Assembly (NCBI GenBank): GCA_001801025.1
Contig: MGWO01000004.1
Coordinates: 62,001 to 126,000, forward strand
Direction: 5' to 3'
DNA length: 64,000 nt
Origin: Gallionellales bacterium GWA2_54_124
GTDB lineage: Bacteria; Pseudomonadota; Gammaproteobacteria; Burkholderiales; Gallionellaceae
Positions within the stretch are counted from its first letter, which is position 1; each line of letters starts with the position of its first letter. A model generated the notes under the pieces. The model made no database searches. It had not been told where the DNA came from and saw only the letters and a list, made by a program, of their open reading frames with translations. Shown here in pieces: positions 50,520 through 58,358 of this stretch. A program made the position numbers and the translations under genes.

Positions 50520-52997
50520 ATGAAACGCATGTTATTCAATGCGACACAACCGGAAGAACTCCGTGTCGCCATTGTTGACGGTCAAAAGTTAATTGACCTC
50601 GACATTGAAATTGCCGGCAAAGAACAACGCAAGAGCAATATCTATCAAGCTGTTATCACCCGCATCGAGCCCAGTTTAGAGGCTTGCTTCGTCGAATACG
50701 GCGGCAACCGCCACGGCTTTTTGCCGTTCAAAGAAGTTGCGCCTCAATTCCATCAACCCGGCTGCGGCCCCCGCCCTTCCATCAAGGAAGCACTGCGTGA
50801 AGGACAGGAACTGCTGGTTCAGATCGAAAAAGACGAGCGCGGCAACAAGGGGGCGGCCCTGACTACCTACATCAGTCTGGCGGGGCGTTACATCGTTTTG
50901 ATGCCGAACAATCCGAATGGCGGCGGTGTATCGCGCCGTATCGAAGGCGATGAGCGCGCCGAATTGCGTGAAGTACTCTCCAATCTGGAAGTGCCGGATG
51001 GCATGAGCATCATCGCGCGCACCGCAGGTATCGGACGCAATGAAGAAGAGCTGCAGTGGGATTTGAACTACTTAAATCAGCTGTGGACCGCGATTGCGGA
51101 TGCGGCAAAATCCGAGAAAGCCCCGTCACTGATCTATCTGGAAAGCTCCTTAGTCGTTCGCGCCATCCGCGACTATTTCAATCCGGAAATCGGCGAAATC
51201 CTCATCGACACCGATGAAGTATATCAACAGGCGCATGCTTTCATGAGCACCGTGATGCCGGACAACGTCAATCGCATCAAGCGTTACGTGGATGATGTCC
51301 CTTTGTTCTCCCGTTTCCAGATCGAACACCAGATCGAATCCGCTCATTCACGCGAAGTGCGTCTGCCCTCGGGCGGCGCGATCGTGATCGATCACACCGA
51401 AGCACTGACTGCGATCGACATCAACTCGGCAAGAGCTACCAAGGGTTCGGACATTGAAGCAACTGCGTTCAATACCAATCTGGAAGCGGCCGAAGAAATC
51501 GCACGTCAGATGCGCCTGCGTGATCTGGGCGGTCTGATCGTGATCGACTTTATCGACATGGAAAACAGCAAGAACCAGCGTGACGTGGAAAACCGTCTGC
51601 GCGACTCCTTGCGTTTTGACCGTGCCCGTGTACAGACAGCCAAGATTTCCCGCTTCGGCCTGCTGGAATTATCCCGTCAGCGCCTGCAACCGTCACTTGG
51701 CGAGAGCAACTACATCACCTGCCCGCGTTGCAGCGGTATTGGCCATATCCGTGGCACTGAATCCTCCGCCTTGCACATCCTGCGCATCATTCAGGAAGAG
51801 GCAATGAAGGACAGCAGCGCAGCTATTCACGCTCAGGTACCGGTCGATGTAGCGACCTTCCTGCTCAATGAGAAGCGTGGCGACCTGCACCGCATCGAAT
51901 CGCGCCTGCGCGTACCGATCACGCTGATCCCGAATCCGCACTTAGAAACACCGAACTACACCATCAACCGTTTGCGTCAGGACGAGCTGACGGGGGATGC
52001 GCAGCCTAGCTACACACTGGTCGAAAAACCGGAAGAAAACAAAGCTGATCAAGAGCCGCAAAAAGGCGTACGCGTACAAGCAGCTGTTAAGGGAATCACG
52101 CCTGTGGCCCCTGCGCCGACAGCCCCTGTAAAAGCGGAAGCTGCAGCGACTCCCGGCCTGCTCAGCCAAATTGGCGGCTGGTTCAAATCACTGGTTGCAG
52201 CTGAACCTGAAAAAGAAGCGCCAGCCGTCAGCCGTCAGCCGCGCGGTCGCAATGATCGCCCGGAACGCTCTGAGCGCGGTGATCGCCCGGATCGCAACGA
52301 AGGCCGCAAGCGTCGCGAACGCAATCCTGAACGCAATGCAGCTCAGGGGATTGAAAAATCCACAGAAAAAACGATAGAAAAATCGACTGTAACGGCGGAA
52401 GTAAGGCAGCCTAGACCTCCCCGTCCGCCACGTCCGCCTAAAGTCGCAAATGAACAGCGCCCGACAGAAGAAAAGCCGGTCATCGAAACCCTCGCCGCTG
52501 ATGGTGAAACAGAAGCGGAGAAGACTGAGAAGAGCAGCGCCCGTCGCAGAGGACGTCGTGGCGGTCGTCGCGAACGTGAAAAACGTGAAGTGACACCGGG
52601 ATCTGAAAACACAGCGTCAGCTGATAATCAGGAAAGCACCTCGACAGCCGTTCAGGCGCAGGCAAAACTCAAACCGACGGAATACATCGCGATGCCAAGC
52701 AATATGGCGGCAGCACCTGTTGTAGCAGTTGCAGCGTCTGTTATAGTTGAAGCGGTTACGCCAGTCGTAGCTGAAGTTGTAACTGAAACAGTTGCCGCAC
52801 CCGTCGTCAATGCCTTCGTTGCCGTTGAAACTAAATCAGCAGGTCTGGTACAAATTGAAACCGCACCGCACAAGGTTTCAACCGAGGTGCCCGTCGAACG
52901 TCCCCAGCCGGTGATTCGCCGCCGCCCACGCCAGCTTGAAGTTTACGTTGAGAACGAACCACTGGTTCAAATCGAAACGCAAAACACCAAGTCGTAA
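50520..52997 (+). CDS. rne: Ribonuclease E
   Basis: RNase E is the main endoribonuclease of mRNA decay and rRNA/tRNA processing. The 825-residue protein starts at the ATG at 50520 ([21 protein letters not shown]); the frame upstream adds a non-family stretch. Visible are an S1 domain ([21 protein letters not shown]), the 5'-sensor/RNase H-like region, catalytic Asp residues in [10 protein letters not shown] and [10 protein letters not shown], and the zinc-link CPRCSGIG. Residues about 500-825 are a long disordered Arg/Glu/Ala-rich scaffold ([26 protein letters not shown]) for degradosome partners. The C-terminal sequence is degenerate, as usual. A terminator follows 15 bases later. Confidence 0.97.
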   Translation: MKRMLFNATQPEELRVAIVDGQKLIDLDIEIAGKEQRKSNIYQAVITRIEPSLEACFVEYGGNRHGFLPFKEVAPQFHQPGCGPRPSIKEALREGQELLVQIEKDERGNKGAALTTYISLAGRYIVLMPNNPNGGGVSRRIEGDERAELREVLSNLEVPDGMSIIARTAGIGRNEEELQWDLNYLNQLWTAIADAAKSEKAPSLIYLESSLVVRAIRDYFNPEIGEILIDTDEVYQQAHAFMSTVMPDNVNRIKRYVDDVPLFSRFQIEHQIESAHSREVRLPSGGAIVIDHTEALTAIDINSARATKGSDIEATAFNTNLEAAEEIARQMRLRDLGGLIVIDFIDMENSKNQRDVENRLRDSLRFDRARVQTAKISRFGLLELSRQRLQPSLGESNYITCPRCSGIGHIRGTESSALHILRIIQEEAMKDSSAAIHAQVPVDVATFLLNEKRGDLHRIESRLRVPITLIPNPHLETPNYTINRLRQDELTGDAQPSYTLVEKPEENKADQEPQKGVRVQAAVKGITPVAPAPTAPVKAEAAATPGLLSQIGGWFKSLVAAEPEKEAPAVSRQPRGRNDRPERSERGDRPDRNEGRKRRERNPERNAAQGIEKSTEKTIEKSTVTAEVRQPRPPRPPRPPKVANEQRPTEEKPVIETLAADGETEAEKTEKSSARRRGRRGGRREREKREVTPGSENTASADNQESTSTAVQAQAKLKPTEYIAMPSNMAAAPVVAVAASVIVEAVTPVVAEVVTETVAAPVVNAFVAVETKSAGLVQIETAPHKVSTEVPVERPQPVIRRRPRQLEVYVENEPLVQIETQNTKS

Positions 52998-53012
52998 GCA
53001 TCACGCGTCAAT

Positions 53013-53042
53013 AAAAAAGCCTCGCAATTGCGAGGCTTTTTT
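53013..53042. terminator. Bidirectional terminator between rne and the phosphatase gene
   Basis: A 13-bp stem (AAAAAAGCCTCGC with GCGAGGCTTTTTT) and an AATT loop lie between the converging rne and low-molecular-weight phosphatase genes, with T-runs on both strands. Confidence 0.94.
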
Positions 53043-53061
53043 ATTTGCAACGACAAAACAC

Positions 53062-53553
53062 CTATGCAAGCTCACGCAGTCGGATATGTTGCAACAAACC
53101 TTGTGCCGCATCTTCCACCATATCCAACACAGACTCAAATCCCTGCGTGCCACCGTAATAGGGATCAGGCACTTCACGTTCGCTGTGATGACGCGAAAAT
53201 TCCAGAAACAATCCAACATATTTCTTGCATCCGCGCGGTGCCAGATAGTGCAGGATGGCCAGATTGGCCTTATCCATCGCCAACACATAATCAAAGCGCT
53301 CAAAATCAAGCGTTTCGACCTGCCGCCCGCGCAGTCCGCTCATGTCGTAGCCGCGCTGCTCTGCCGCCTGCTGTGAACGCTGATCCGGCGCATGACCGAT
53401 ATGGTAATCGTGCGTTCCTGCCGAATCGATCAAAATAAATTCTGACAGTCCGGCACTCTCAACGTAATGACGAAATACCGCCTCAGCAGTCGGCGATCGA
53501 CAGATATTTCCCATGCACACGAACAAAACTTTAATTTTATTATTATTTATCAT
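53062..53553 (-). CDS. Low-molecular-weight protein-tyrosine phosphatase
   Basis: The 163-residue protein has the catalytic P-loop CMGNICRS (CX5R; Cys13, Arg19) at the N-terminus and the acid loop DPYYGG near residue 129, the complete set for this family. It removes phosphate from tyrosine, or from arginine in related enzymes. Such phosphatases often act on BY-kinases of exopolysaccharide export, but no such genes are seen here. It is convergent with rne. Confidence 0.95.
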   Translation of the reverse strand: MINNNKIKVLFVCMGNICRSPTAEAVFRHYVESAGLSEFILIDSAGTHDYHIGHAPDQRSQQAAEQRGYDMSGLRGRQVETLDFERFDYVLAMDKANLAILHYLAPRGCKKYVGLFLEFSRHHSEREVPDPYYGGTQGFESVLDMVEDAAQGLLQHIRLRELA

Positions 53554-53954
53554 ATACTTAAACTAGAAATATTTAATTTTACAGTTGGATTTTAGCGCAT
53601 TTCACAGCGTTAAGAATCAAATAGTTACACCTTAGTTTTGGGGAAGATTTATAGCGTGTTTTAAAAAAATTACAACTTAACTTGCTGCCTGAATTTTCAC
53701 TGCCCAGCGACTCCCGTAGTACGCTGAACCAATACTCACTCGGCTATGCCCCGCACGCTCCATCAACTTCTGACTCGCCAAATGAAGCTCATCCTTATCC
53801 AAAATACTTAAATCACCACCACGCACAGGAGGCTCAATTACCAGTACAAACGCGATCTGGCTAACGTGCTTGAAAAATAGCATGAGAGTTATACTAGAGG
53901 GTGTAAATTAGCGCAGCATCGATCTTTTTTATCTTAATTTTAAAGGAGAAAGTT
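53554..53954. other. Intergenic region before the nitroreductase gene
   Basis: These 401 bases contain the promoter of the nitroreductase gene and a doubtful minus-strand frame (53677-53883). The stretch at 53554-53680 is very AT-rich. Nothing else is recognised. Confidence 0.4.
53677..53883 (-). CDS. Doubtful 68-residue protein
   Basis: A minus-strand frame from the ATG at 53883 encodes 68 residues (MLFFKHVSQIAFVLVIEPPV at the start). It has a hydrophobic N-terminus but no ribosome-binding site and no recognised family. It may be a gene remnant or chance. It is listed because the gap is otherwise empty. Confidence 0.25.
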   Translation of the reverse strand: MLFFKHVSQIAFVLVIEPPVRGGDLSILDKDELHLASQKLMERAGHSRVSIGSAYYGSRWAVKIQAAS

Positions 53955-54551
53955 ATGGCTACTAAGTCTCTGGATCAATCATCTCTCGAACAAATATTTC
54001 TTGAGGCACACACACATAATGCTTGGCAAAGCCGCCCTGTGTCCGACGAATTACTACATCGTCTCTACGAAACTTTCTGTATGGGCCCCACTTCTGCAAA
54101 TTGTTGTCCGGCTCGCATTGTGTTCGTCAAAACCAAAGAGGCTAAAGAGAAACTCATTCCCGCACTCGCCGAAGGCAACCGTGCCAAGAGCATGGCAGCC
54201 CCTGTTATTGCTATTATTGGTTACGACCTGCATTTTTATGAAAAGCTTCCCAAACTTTTCCCCAATGCGCCTGATGCACGGAGCTGGTTCGATAAAGACG
54301 AGCAAACAACTTTCATCAACGCCTTCCGCAACGGGTCGCTACAAGGTGCTTATCTGATTGTCGCGGCACGAGCACTTGGGCTTGATTGCGGCCCGATGTC
54401 AGGTTTCGACAATGCTCAAGTTGATCAACTCTTCTTTGACGGAACAGCAGTAAAATCGAATTTCATCTGTAATCTTGGTTATGGGGACAAGAGCGGTGTT
54501 TATCCACGTAACCCAAGGCTAGATTTCGATGAGGCATGCAGCATCGAATAA
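53955..54551 (+). CDS. Nitroreductase-family protein, RutE/HadB type
   Basis: The 198-residue protein belongs to the FMN-dependent nitroreductase superfamily, subgroup of malonic semialdehyde reductase RutE. It shows [41 protein letters not shown] blocks (residues about 22-60; the GPTSAN segment contacts FMN), a [25 protein letters not shown] segment (about 125-148) and a C-terminal NLGYGD motif. It reduces small aldehydes or nitro compounds with NAD(P)H. No other rut genes are nearby, so a role in pyrimidine use is not supported. A strong AAAGGAGAA precedes the ATG. A putative terminator lies 31 bases past the stop. Confidence 0.9.
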   Translation: MATKSLDQSSLEQIFLEAHTHNAWQSRPVSDELLHRLYETFCMGPTSANCCPARIVFVKTKEAKEKLIPALAEGNRAKSMAAPVIAIIGYDLHFYEKLPKLFPNAPDARSWFDKDEQTTFINAFRNGSLQGAYLIVAARALGLDCGPMSGFDNAQVDQLFFDGTAVKSNFICNLGYGDKSGVYPRNPRLDFDEACSIE

Positions 54552-54582
54552 CCAGGCGGCACACATTCATTGCCGCGTTCCG

Positions 54583-54613
54583 AGCATCGGTATTGGAGTA
54601 AACCGATGCTTTT
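54583..54613 (+). terminator. Probable terminator after the nitroreductase gene
   Basis: A nine-base stem (AGCATCGGT with ACCGATGCT), a ten-base loop and a short TTTCT tail lie 31 bases after the stop. The U-run is short, so termination may be partial. Confidence 0.55.
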
Positions 54614-54634
54614 CTATGCACCATTCCATGTAAG

Positions 54635-54658
54635 TATCAGCAAGTTGACTTGCTGATA
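54635..54658 (+). other. Perfect hairpin before the 95-residue gene
   Basis: A ten-base perfect inverted repeat (TATCAGCAAG with CTTGCTGATA, TTGA loop) ends 20 bases before the ATG of the gene at 54679. No T-run follows on the plus strand. It could be an operator for a dimeric regulator or a translation-affecting hairpin. Confidence 0.4.
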
Positions 54659-54678
54659 AAAAACAGATTGGAAATCAG

Positions 54679-54966
54679 ATGAAGCTTATTGAACAGGATG
54701 AGACGGATGATTTTCAGACAGTATTGAAGCGATTCAACCTTTCTGCTGGAGACTTTGAACTGACTGAGACCGATACTACAGACCCCCAAACCGATGAGAT
54801 ATTTGCGCTTACTGGTTTTGTTGTGGTTATGCAAAAATCCACTGGTCTGAAAATGCAATACCCAATTGGAGATGGATCAAGATGGGTTGAAGAATTTGAG
54901 AGAGATATCGAAAAAACTTGTTTGACGAATAATGCTCCGAGCAATTTAATAGAAAATACACCATGA
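54679..54966 (+). CDS. Small acidic protein of unknown function, coupled to fumC
   Basis: The 95-residue, strongly acidic protein begins [20 protein letters not shown] and includes [18 protein letters not shown] and [16 protein letters not shown]. No family is recognised. Its stop overlaps the fumC ATG by four bases (ATGA), so fumC, which lacks a clear ribosome-binding site, is probably translated by coupling to it. GGAAA precedes its own ATG. The tight link suggests a function tied to fumarase expression or activity, but this is inference. Confidence 0.65.
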   Translation: MKLIEQDETDDFQTVLKRFNLSAGDFELTETDTTDPQTDEIFALTGFVVVMQKSTGLKMQYPIGDGSRWVEEFERDIEKTCLTNNAPSNLIENTP

Positions 54967-56360
54967 CCACCAGGAAAGAATATGATTCGCTAGGTATAGT
55001 TGAGATTCCAGTAGAGCGGCGCTGGGGTGCGCAGACGCAACGTTCGCTCGAGCACTTTCATATATCTTCTGAAATCATGCCGGAGGAAATCATCATTGCC
55101 CTCGCAAATGTCAAACGCGCTGCTGCTCTGGTCAACAGAGATCTGGGCTTGCTTGATGCAGAAAAGTCGATGGCTATTGTACAGGCTGCCGATGAAGTGC
55201 TGGCCGGAATGCATAAAAATGAGTTTCCATTATCTGTCTGGCAAACAGGTTCAGGTACGCAGAGCAATATGAACATGAACGAGGTACTCGCCAATCGAGC
55301 CTCTGAACTGCGCGGCGCTGGGCGTGGTGAAGTTCGCAATATTCATCCTAACGATGACGTCAATCTTGGTCAGTCATCTAACGACGTTTTTCCCACTGCG
55401 ATGCATATGGCAGCCGTTATTGGCATCTCACAAGAACTACTCCCGGCATTAGCTGCGTTGCGCACCATGCTTAAAATAAAATCCGATTCGTTTGCCGATA
55501 TCGTAAAAATTGGGCGAACACATTTGCAGGATGCTACCCCGCTTACGCTGGGGCAGGAATTCTCAGGTTATGTTGCTCAACTGGATCATGCTAACACAAT
55601 GCTAGTTAGCAGTTTATCCCCCCTATGCGAACTCGCGGTTGGTGGAACAGCGGTCGGCACAGGCCTCAATACCCATGCTGAGTTTGGTGAGCGGGTAGCA
55701 GCTGAACTGGCGCGCAGCATGGGTTTTCCATTCAAGAGTGCAGCTAACAAATTCGCCGCGATGGCTGCCCATGATGCACTGGTTTTTACTCACGGTGCGC
55801 TCAAAACACTGGCGGTAGCGCTTATGAAAATCGCCAACGACGTGCGCTGGCTCGCCTCAGGCCCACGCTCCGGGCTGGGAGAAATTAGTCTGCCGGAAAA
55901 TGAGCCTGGCAGCTCGATCATGCCAGGAAAAGTGAATCCTACCCAGTGCGAAGCACTGACCATGCTGTGCTGTCAGGTATTCGGTAACGACGTTTCGATC
56001 ACAATAGCCGGCGCCTCGGGTAATTTCGAACTGAATGTATTTAAGCCGCTCATCGCATACAACTTTTCACAAAGCGTACGTTTGCTCACCGATGGCATGA
56101 CAAGTTTTGAGCAGCACTGCGTACGTGGTATCAAAGCCAATCGACTGAGGCTGACAGAATTGATGGAGCAATCCTTGATGCTGGTGACTGCGCTGGTACC
56201 GCATTATGACCGCGCGGCAGAAATTGCAAAATGCGCAGAGCGCGAGGCGTGCACACTAAAACAGGCAGCCCTCAGGCTGGCCTATGTCACAGAAGAAGAA
56301 TATGACAAATGGATCGTTCCGGCAGCCATGACTCACCCTTTTGCTCTGGACGACTCCTGA
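54963..56360 (+). CDS. fumC: Class II fumarate hydratase
   Basis: FumC interconverts fumarate and malate in the TCA cycle without an iron-sulfur cluster. The 465-residue protein has the family length and signature blocks: [20 protein letters not shown], the [21 protein letters not shown] region with its catalytic His, and [17 protein letters not shown] (lyase signature with catalytic Ser). As the oxygen-stable form it suits oxidative or iron-limited conditions. It starts inside the end of the 95-residue gene. Confidence 0.97.
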   Translation: MTTRKEYDSLGIVEIPVERRWGAQTQRSLEHFHISSEIMPEEIIIALANVKRAAALVNRDLGLLDAEKSMAIVQAADEVLAGMHKNEFPLSVWQTGSGTQSNMNMNEVLANRASELRGAGRGEVRNIHPNDDVNLGQSSNDVFPTAMHMAAVIGISQELLPALAALRTMLKIKSDSFADIVKIGRTHLQDATPLTLGQEFSGYVAQLDHANTMLVSSLSPLCELAVGGTAVGTGLNTHAEFGERVAAELARSMGFPFKSAANKFAAMAAHDALVFTHGALKTLAVALMKIANDVRWLASGPRSGLGEISLPENEPGSSIMPGKVNPTQCEALTMLCCQVFGNDVSITIAGASGNFELNVFKPLIAYNFSQSVRLLTDGMTSFEQHCVRGIKANRLRLTELMEQSLMLVTALVPHYDRAAEIAKCAEREACTLKQAALRLAYVTEEEYDKWIVPAAMTHPFALDDS

Positions 56361-56779
56361 CTAATACGTGAGTCTCGGTCTTCACCGCGGACTCCAGAGT
56401 CTAGGCGGGAGGGTGTCCTAGATTTTGTGTAAACGGGTTTTCTTAGCGCTGCGGTGTCCGATCCTTCAATTTATGGGGGATGAGTAACTCTTGATCGGCC
56501 AATGCTGTCGGTCGCGTTGCCTCGAACACAATTGACCATGAGTGACCGCTTTCTGGCATGATATCGAGAGGCGCAATAGCAACTGTGTACCATGACCTGC
56601 ACGTCACGGTGTGGAGCTTGAGTTGCAGGTTTGATACGAAAATCTGTCACTGGCGAGCAGAATTTCTGGCTTGCAGAAACCGGCTATTATTGCCAACCGC
56701 AAAGAGCTGTTTTGCGGCAGGCAACGTGAAGGAACTCTGTGGACGGTGGCTGGAAGCCAACCGACTGCCCTTAGTGTTT
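56361..56779. other. Intergenic DNA with a degenerate dispersed repeat
   Basis: These 419 bases between the convergent fumC and SDR genes hold no good coding frame. The part at 56598-56621 (TGCACGTCACG and following) resembles stretches at 58090 and 61821, so it seems to belong to a dispersed repeat family. No clear terminator is seen for either gene. Confidence 0.4.
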
Positions 56780-57547
56780 TTAGTTGCGTCCAGCCATAAC
56801 GCCACCATCGACATCCCAAATTGCGCCAGTTACCCAACTCGCATCATCACTAAGCAGGAAGTTGATGGTTTTTGCCACGTCCTCAGGCGTGCCTATCCTT
56901 CCAATTGGATGAAAACTGTTGAATGAGGCTAGCACTTCGTCAAGTTTCCCCGGGTCAATGAATGCCTCGTAAATAGGTGTTTTAACCACGGCGGGTGAAA
57001 CAGAATTTACACGAATATTGTGATCGGCCAATTCCATCGCCATGTGTTGCGTGAGTGCGTGCAATCCGGCCTTCGCCATCGCATAGGCGGAGGAAGGTGT
57101 TGCCTTAATGGCTTGTTTTGCCCACATTGATCCAATATGCACAATCGAGCCTCCGCCGTTTGCTGCCATGTTTTTTGCTACGGCTTGTGAAATGAAAAAA
57201 GCGGCGCGGTTCAAATCTAGGTAAGTGTCATAGTCCTTGTGCGTGTGCTCAAGGAATGGTGTGGGCTTGAAGTAGCCCGCCGCATTGACCAGATATTTGA
57301 TGTGACGGCCATGATTTTCGGCAAATGCAACGACGCGCTGCACATCATCAGACTGGTACAGATTTGCTTGAATGGTTTCAACATTGCCAGATGCCAATAG
57401 CTCGTGCTTTGCTGCTTCTAGCTTGTCCGCTGAGTTGCCAACAATCACGGTTGTTATGTTACGCTCCAACAAAAATCTCGCAGTTTCGAAACCCATTCCG
57501 CTGGAACCGCCCACGATCAGGGCTAAAGGTTGGGTGATGTTTTTCAT
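56780..57547 (-). CDS. Short-chain dehydrogenase/reductase
   Basis: The product has 255 residues from the ATG at 57547 (an upstream in-frame ATG at 57619 would run through the promoter region). The Rossmann fold shows [16 protein letters not shown] (NAD(P)-binding), NAAGYF (adenine ring), IGSMWAKQ with the catalytic Ser, and [10 protein letters not shown] with the Tyr-Lys pair. The end, [10 protein letters not shown], is typical of classical SDRs. The substrate is unknown. It is divergent from an HxlR regulator, which probably controls it in response to an electrophile or disulfide stress (inference). Confidence 0.93.
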   Translation of the reverse strand: MKNITQPLALIVGGSSGMGFETARFLLERNITTVIVGNSADKLEAAKHELLASGNVETIQANLYQSDDVQRVVAFAENHGRHIKYLVNAAGYFKPTPFLEHTHKDYDTYLDLNRAAFFISQAVAKNMAANGGGSIVHIGSMWAKQAIKATPSSAYAMAKAGLHALTQHMAMELADHNIRVNSVSPAVVKTPIYEAFIDPGKLDEVLASFNSFHPIGRIGTPEDVAKTINFLLSDDASWVTGAIWDVDGGVMAGRN

Positions 57548-57571
57548 AAGATTATTTTCATAGGTAGTAGT

Positions 57572-57641
57572 AAGGTAACGTAGTATATGAAGGGCTGAAC
57601 CCGCGTGAAAAGCGGGCACAAATTAGTACGGTAGTTACTTT
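57572..57641. promoter_or_regulatory. Divergent SDR/HxlR control region with inverted half-sites
   Basis: The 107-base gap between the SDR and HxlR genes holds an inverted pair AAGGTAAC (57572-57579) and GTTACTTT (57634-57641), each next to a TAGTA or TACGGTA element. Between them is a CCCGC/GCGGG hairpin at 57600-57616. HxlR-type proteins bind as dimers to such repeats, so this is a candidate operator. The pairing is not perfect. Confidence 0.4.
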
Positions 57642-57654
57642 TCGGTACATCTTA

Positions 57655-57990
57655 ATGAATAGCAAAGAGAAATTATTTTCTAGAAAATCTGCTCCAGAAC
57701 GAAGCGCGCGAATGGTTGAGACCATTTATGGCTGTAAATGGTCGCTTACGGTTTACGCACTTCTGGCAAATGAAATCAATCGGCCCGGTGAAATGGTTCG
57801 CAACGTTGAGGGTTTAACGACAAAAGTACTCAATGAATGCCTGCGTAAAAACGTGGCATTTGGTATTATTGAACGCCTCGCTTTCAACGAAGTTCCTCCA
57901 CGCGTGGAGTACGTGGTTACACCATTTGGAAAAAAATTCATCCGCATTCTGGATGAGCTGGAGAAACTTCAGGACGAAATAGCAAGTTAA
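57655..57990 (+). CDS. HxlR-family transcriptional regulator
   Basis: The 111-residue protein is a winged-helix DNA-binding protein of the HxlR/YodB group: IYGCKWSLTVYALLANEINRPG (with a Cys near residue 27 that could act as a thiol sensor), EGLTTKVLNECLRKNVAFGIIER (recognition helix), and YVVTPFGKKFIRILDELEKL (C-terminal helix). It is divergent from the SDR gene. The ATG has no obvious ribosome-binding site. Confidence 0.93.
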   Translation: MNSKEKLFSRKSAPERSARMVETIYGCKWSLTVYALLANEINRPGEMVRNVEGLTTKVLNECLRKNVAFGIIERLAFNEVPPRVEYVVTPFGKKFIRILDELEKLQDEIAS

Positions 57991-58358
57991 AACCGAATAT
58001 CCGTACATGCAGGATTTAGCCCAATGTTCATGCAGGACTGCCAATAAGTATATTAAAGCAAGTATGAGTTTCTGGTTCTCGATACCCGCCCGTCACGAGT
58101 ATCCGGTTTGGAGCAGTGAAAATTTATCTTCCGCTCAAAAATTTGGCTGCCCGATACCGGACCGTCGGCTAGTTCGGCAATCGAGACACAGCGGTCGTTC
58201 ATGCGTGTTTTTGCGCAGTCACACTTGAGCGTAGGGTTAGGCATTTAACTTTCCCATAGCCAATTCCTAAACTCGCCACAACAACAGGTGCCGTCTAACT
58301 TAAACAAACCGGCCTCCACGAAACTCCGGTCGATTCACTCGTTTTGAATCCTAGCGTG
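57991..58358. other. Intergenic DNA with a degenerate dispersed repeat
   Basis: These 368 bases carry no convincing gene. The part 58090-58118 matches 61821-61852 (CGTCACGAG and CCGGTTT blocks). GGCAATCGAGACA at 58176-58188 recurs at 61454-61466 and, reversed, its core at 61707-61718. These are probably copies of a decaying dispersed repeat. Confidence 0.45.

Noticed and set aside
56558..56926. Plus-strand 122-codon frame overlapping the SDR end
   Set aside because: It runs antisense into the SDR gene and contains repeat-like sequence; no family pattern is visible.
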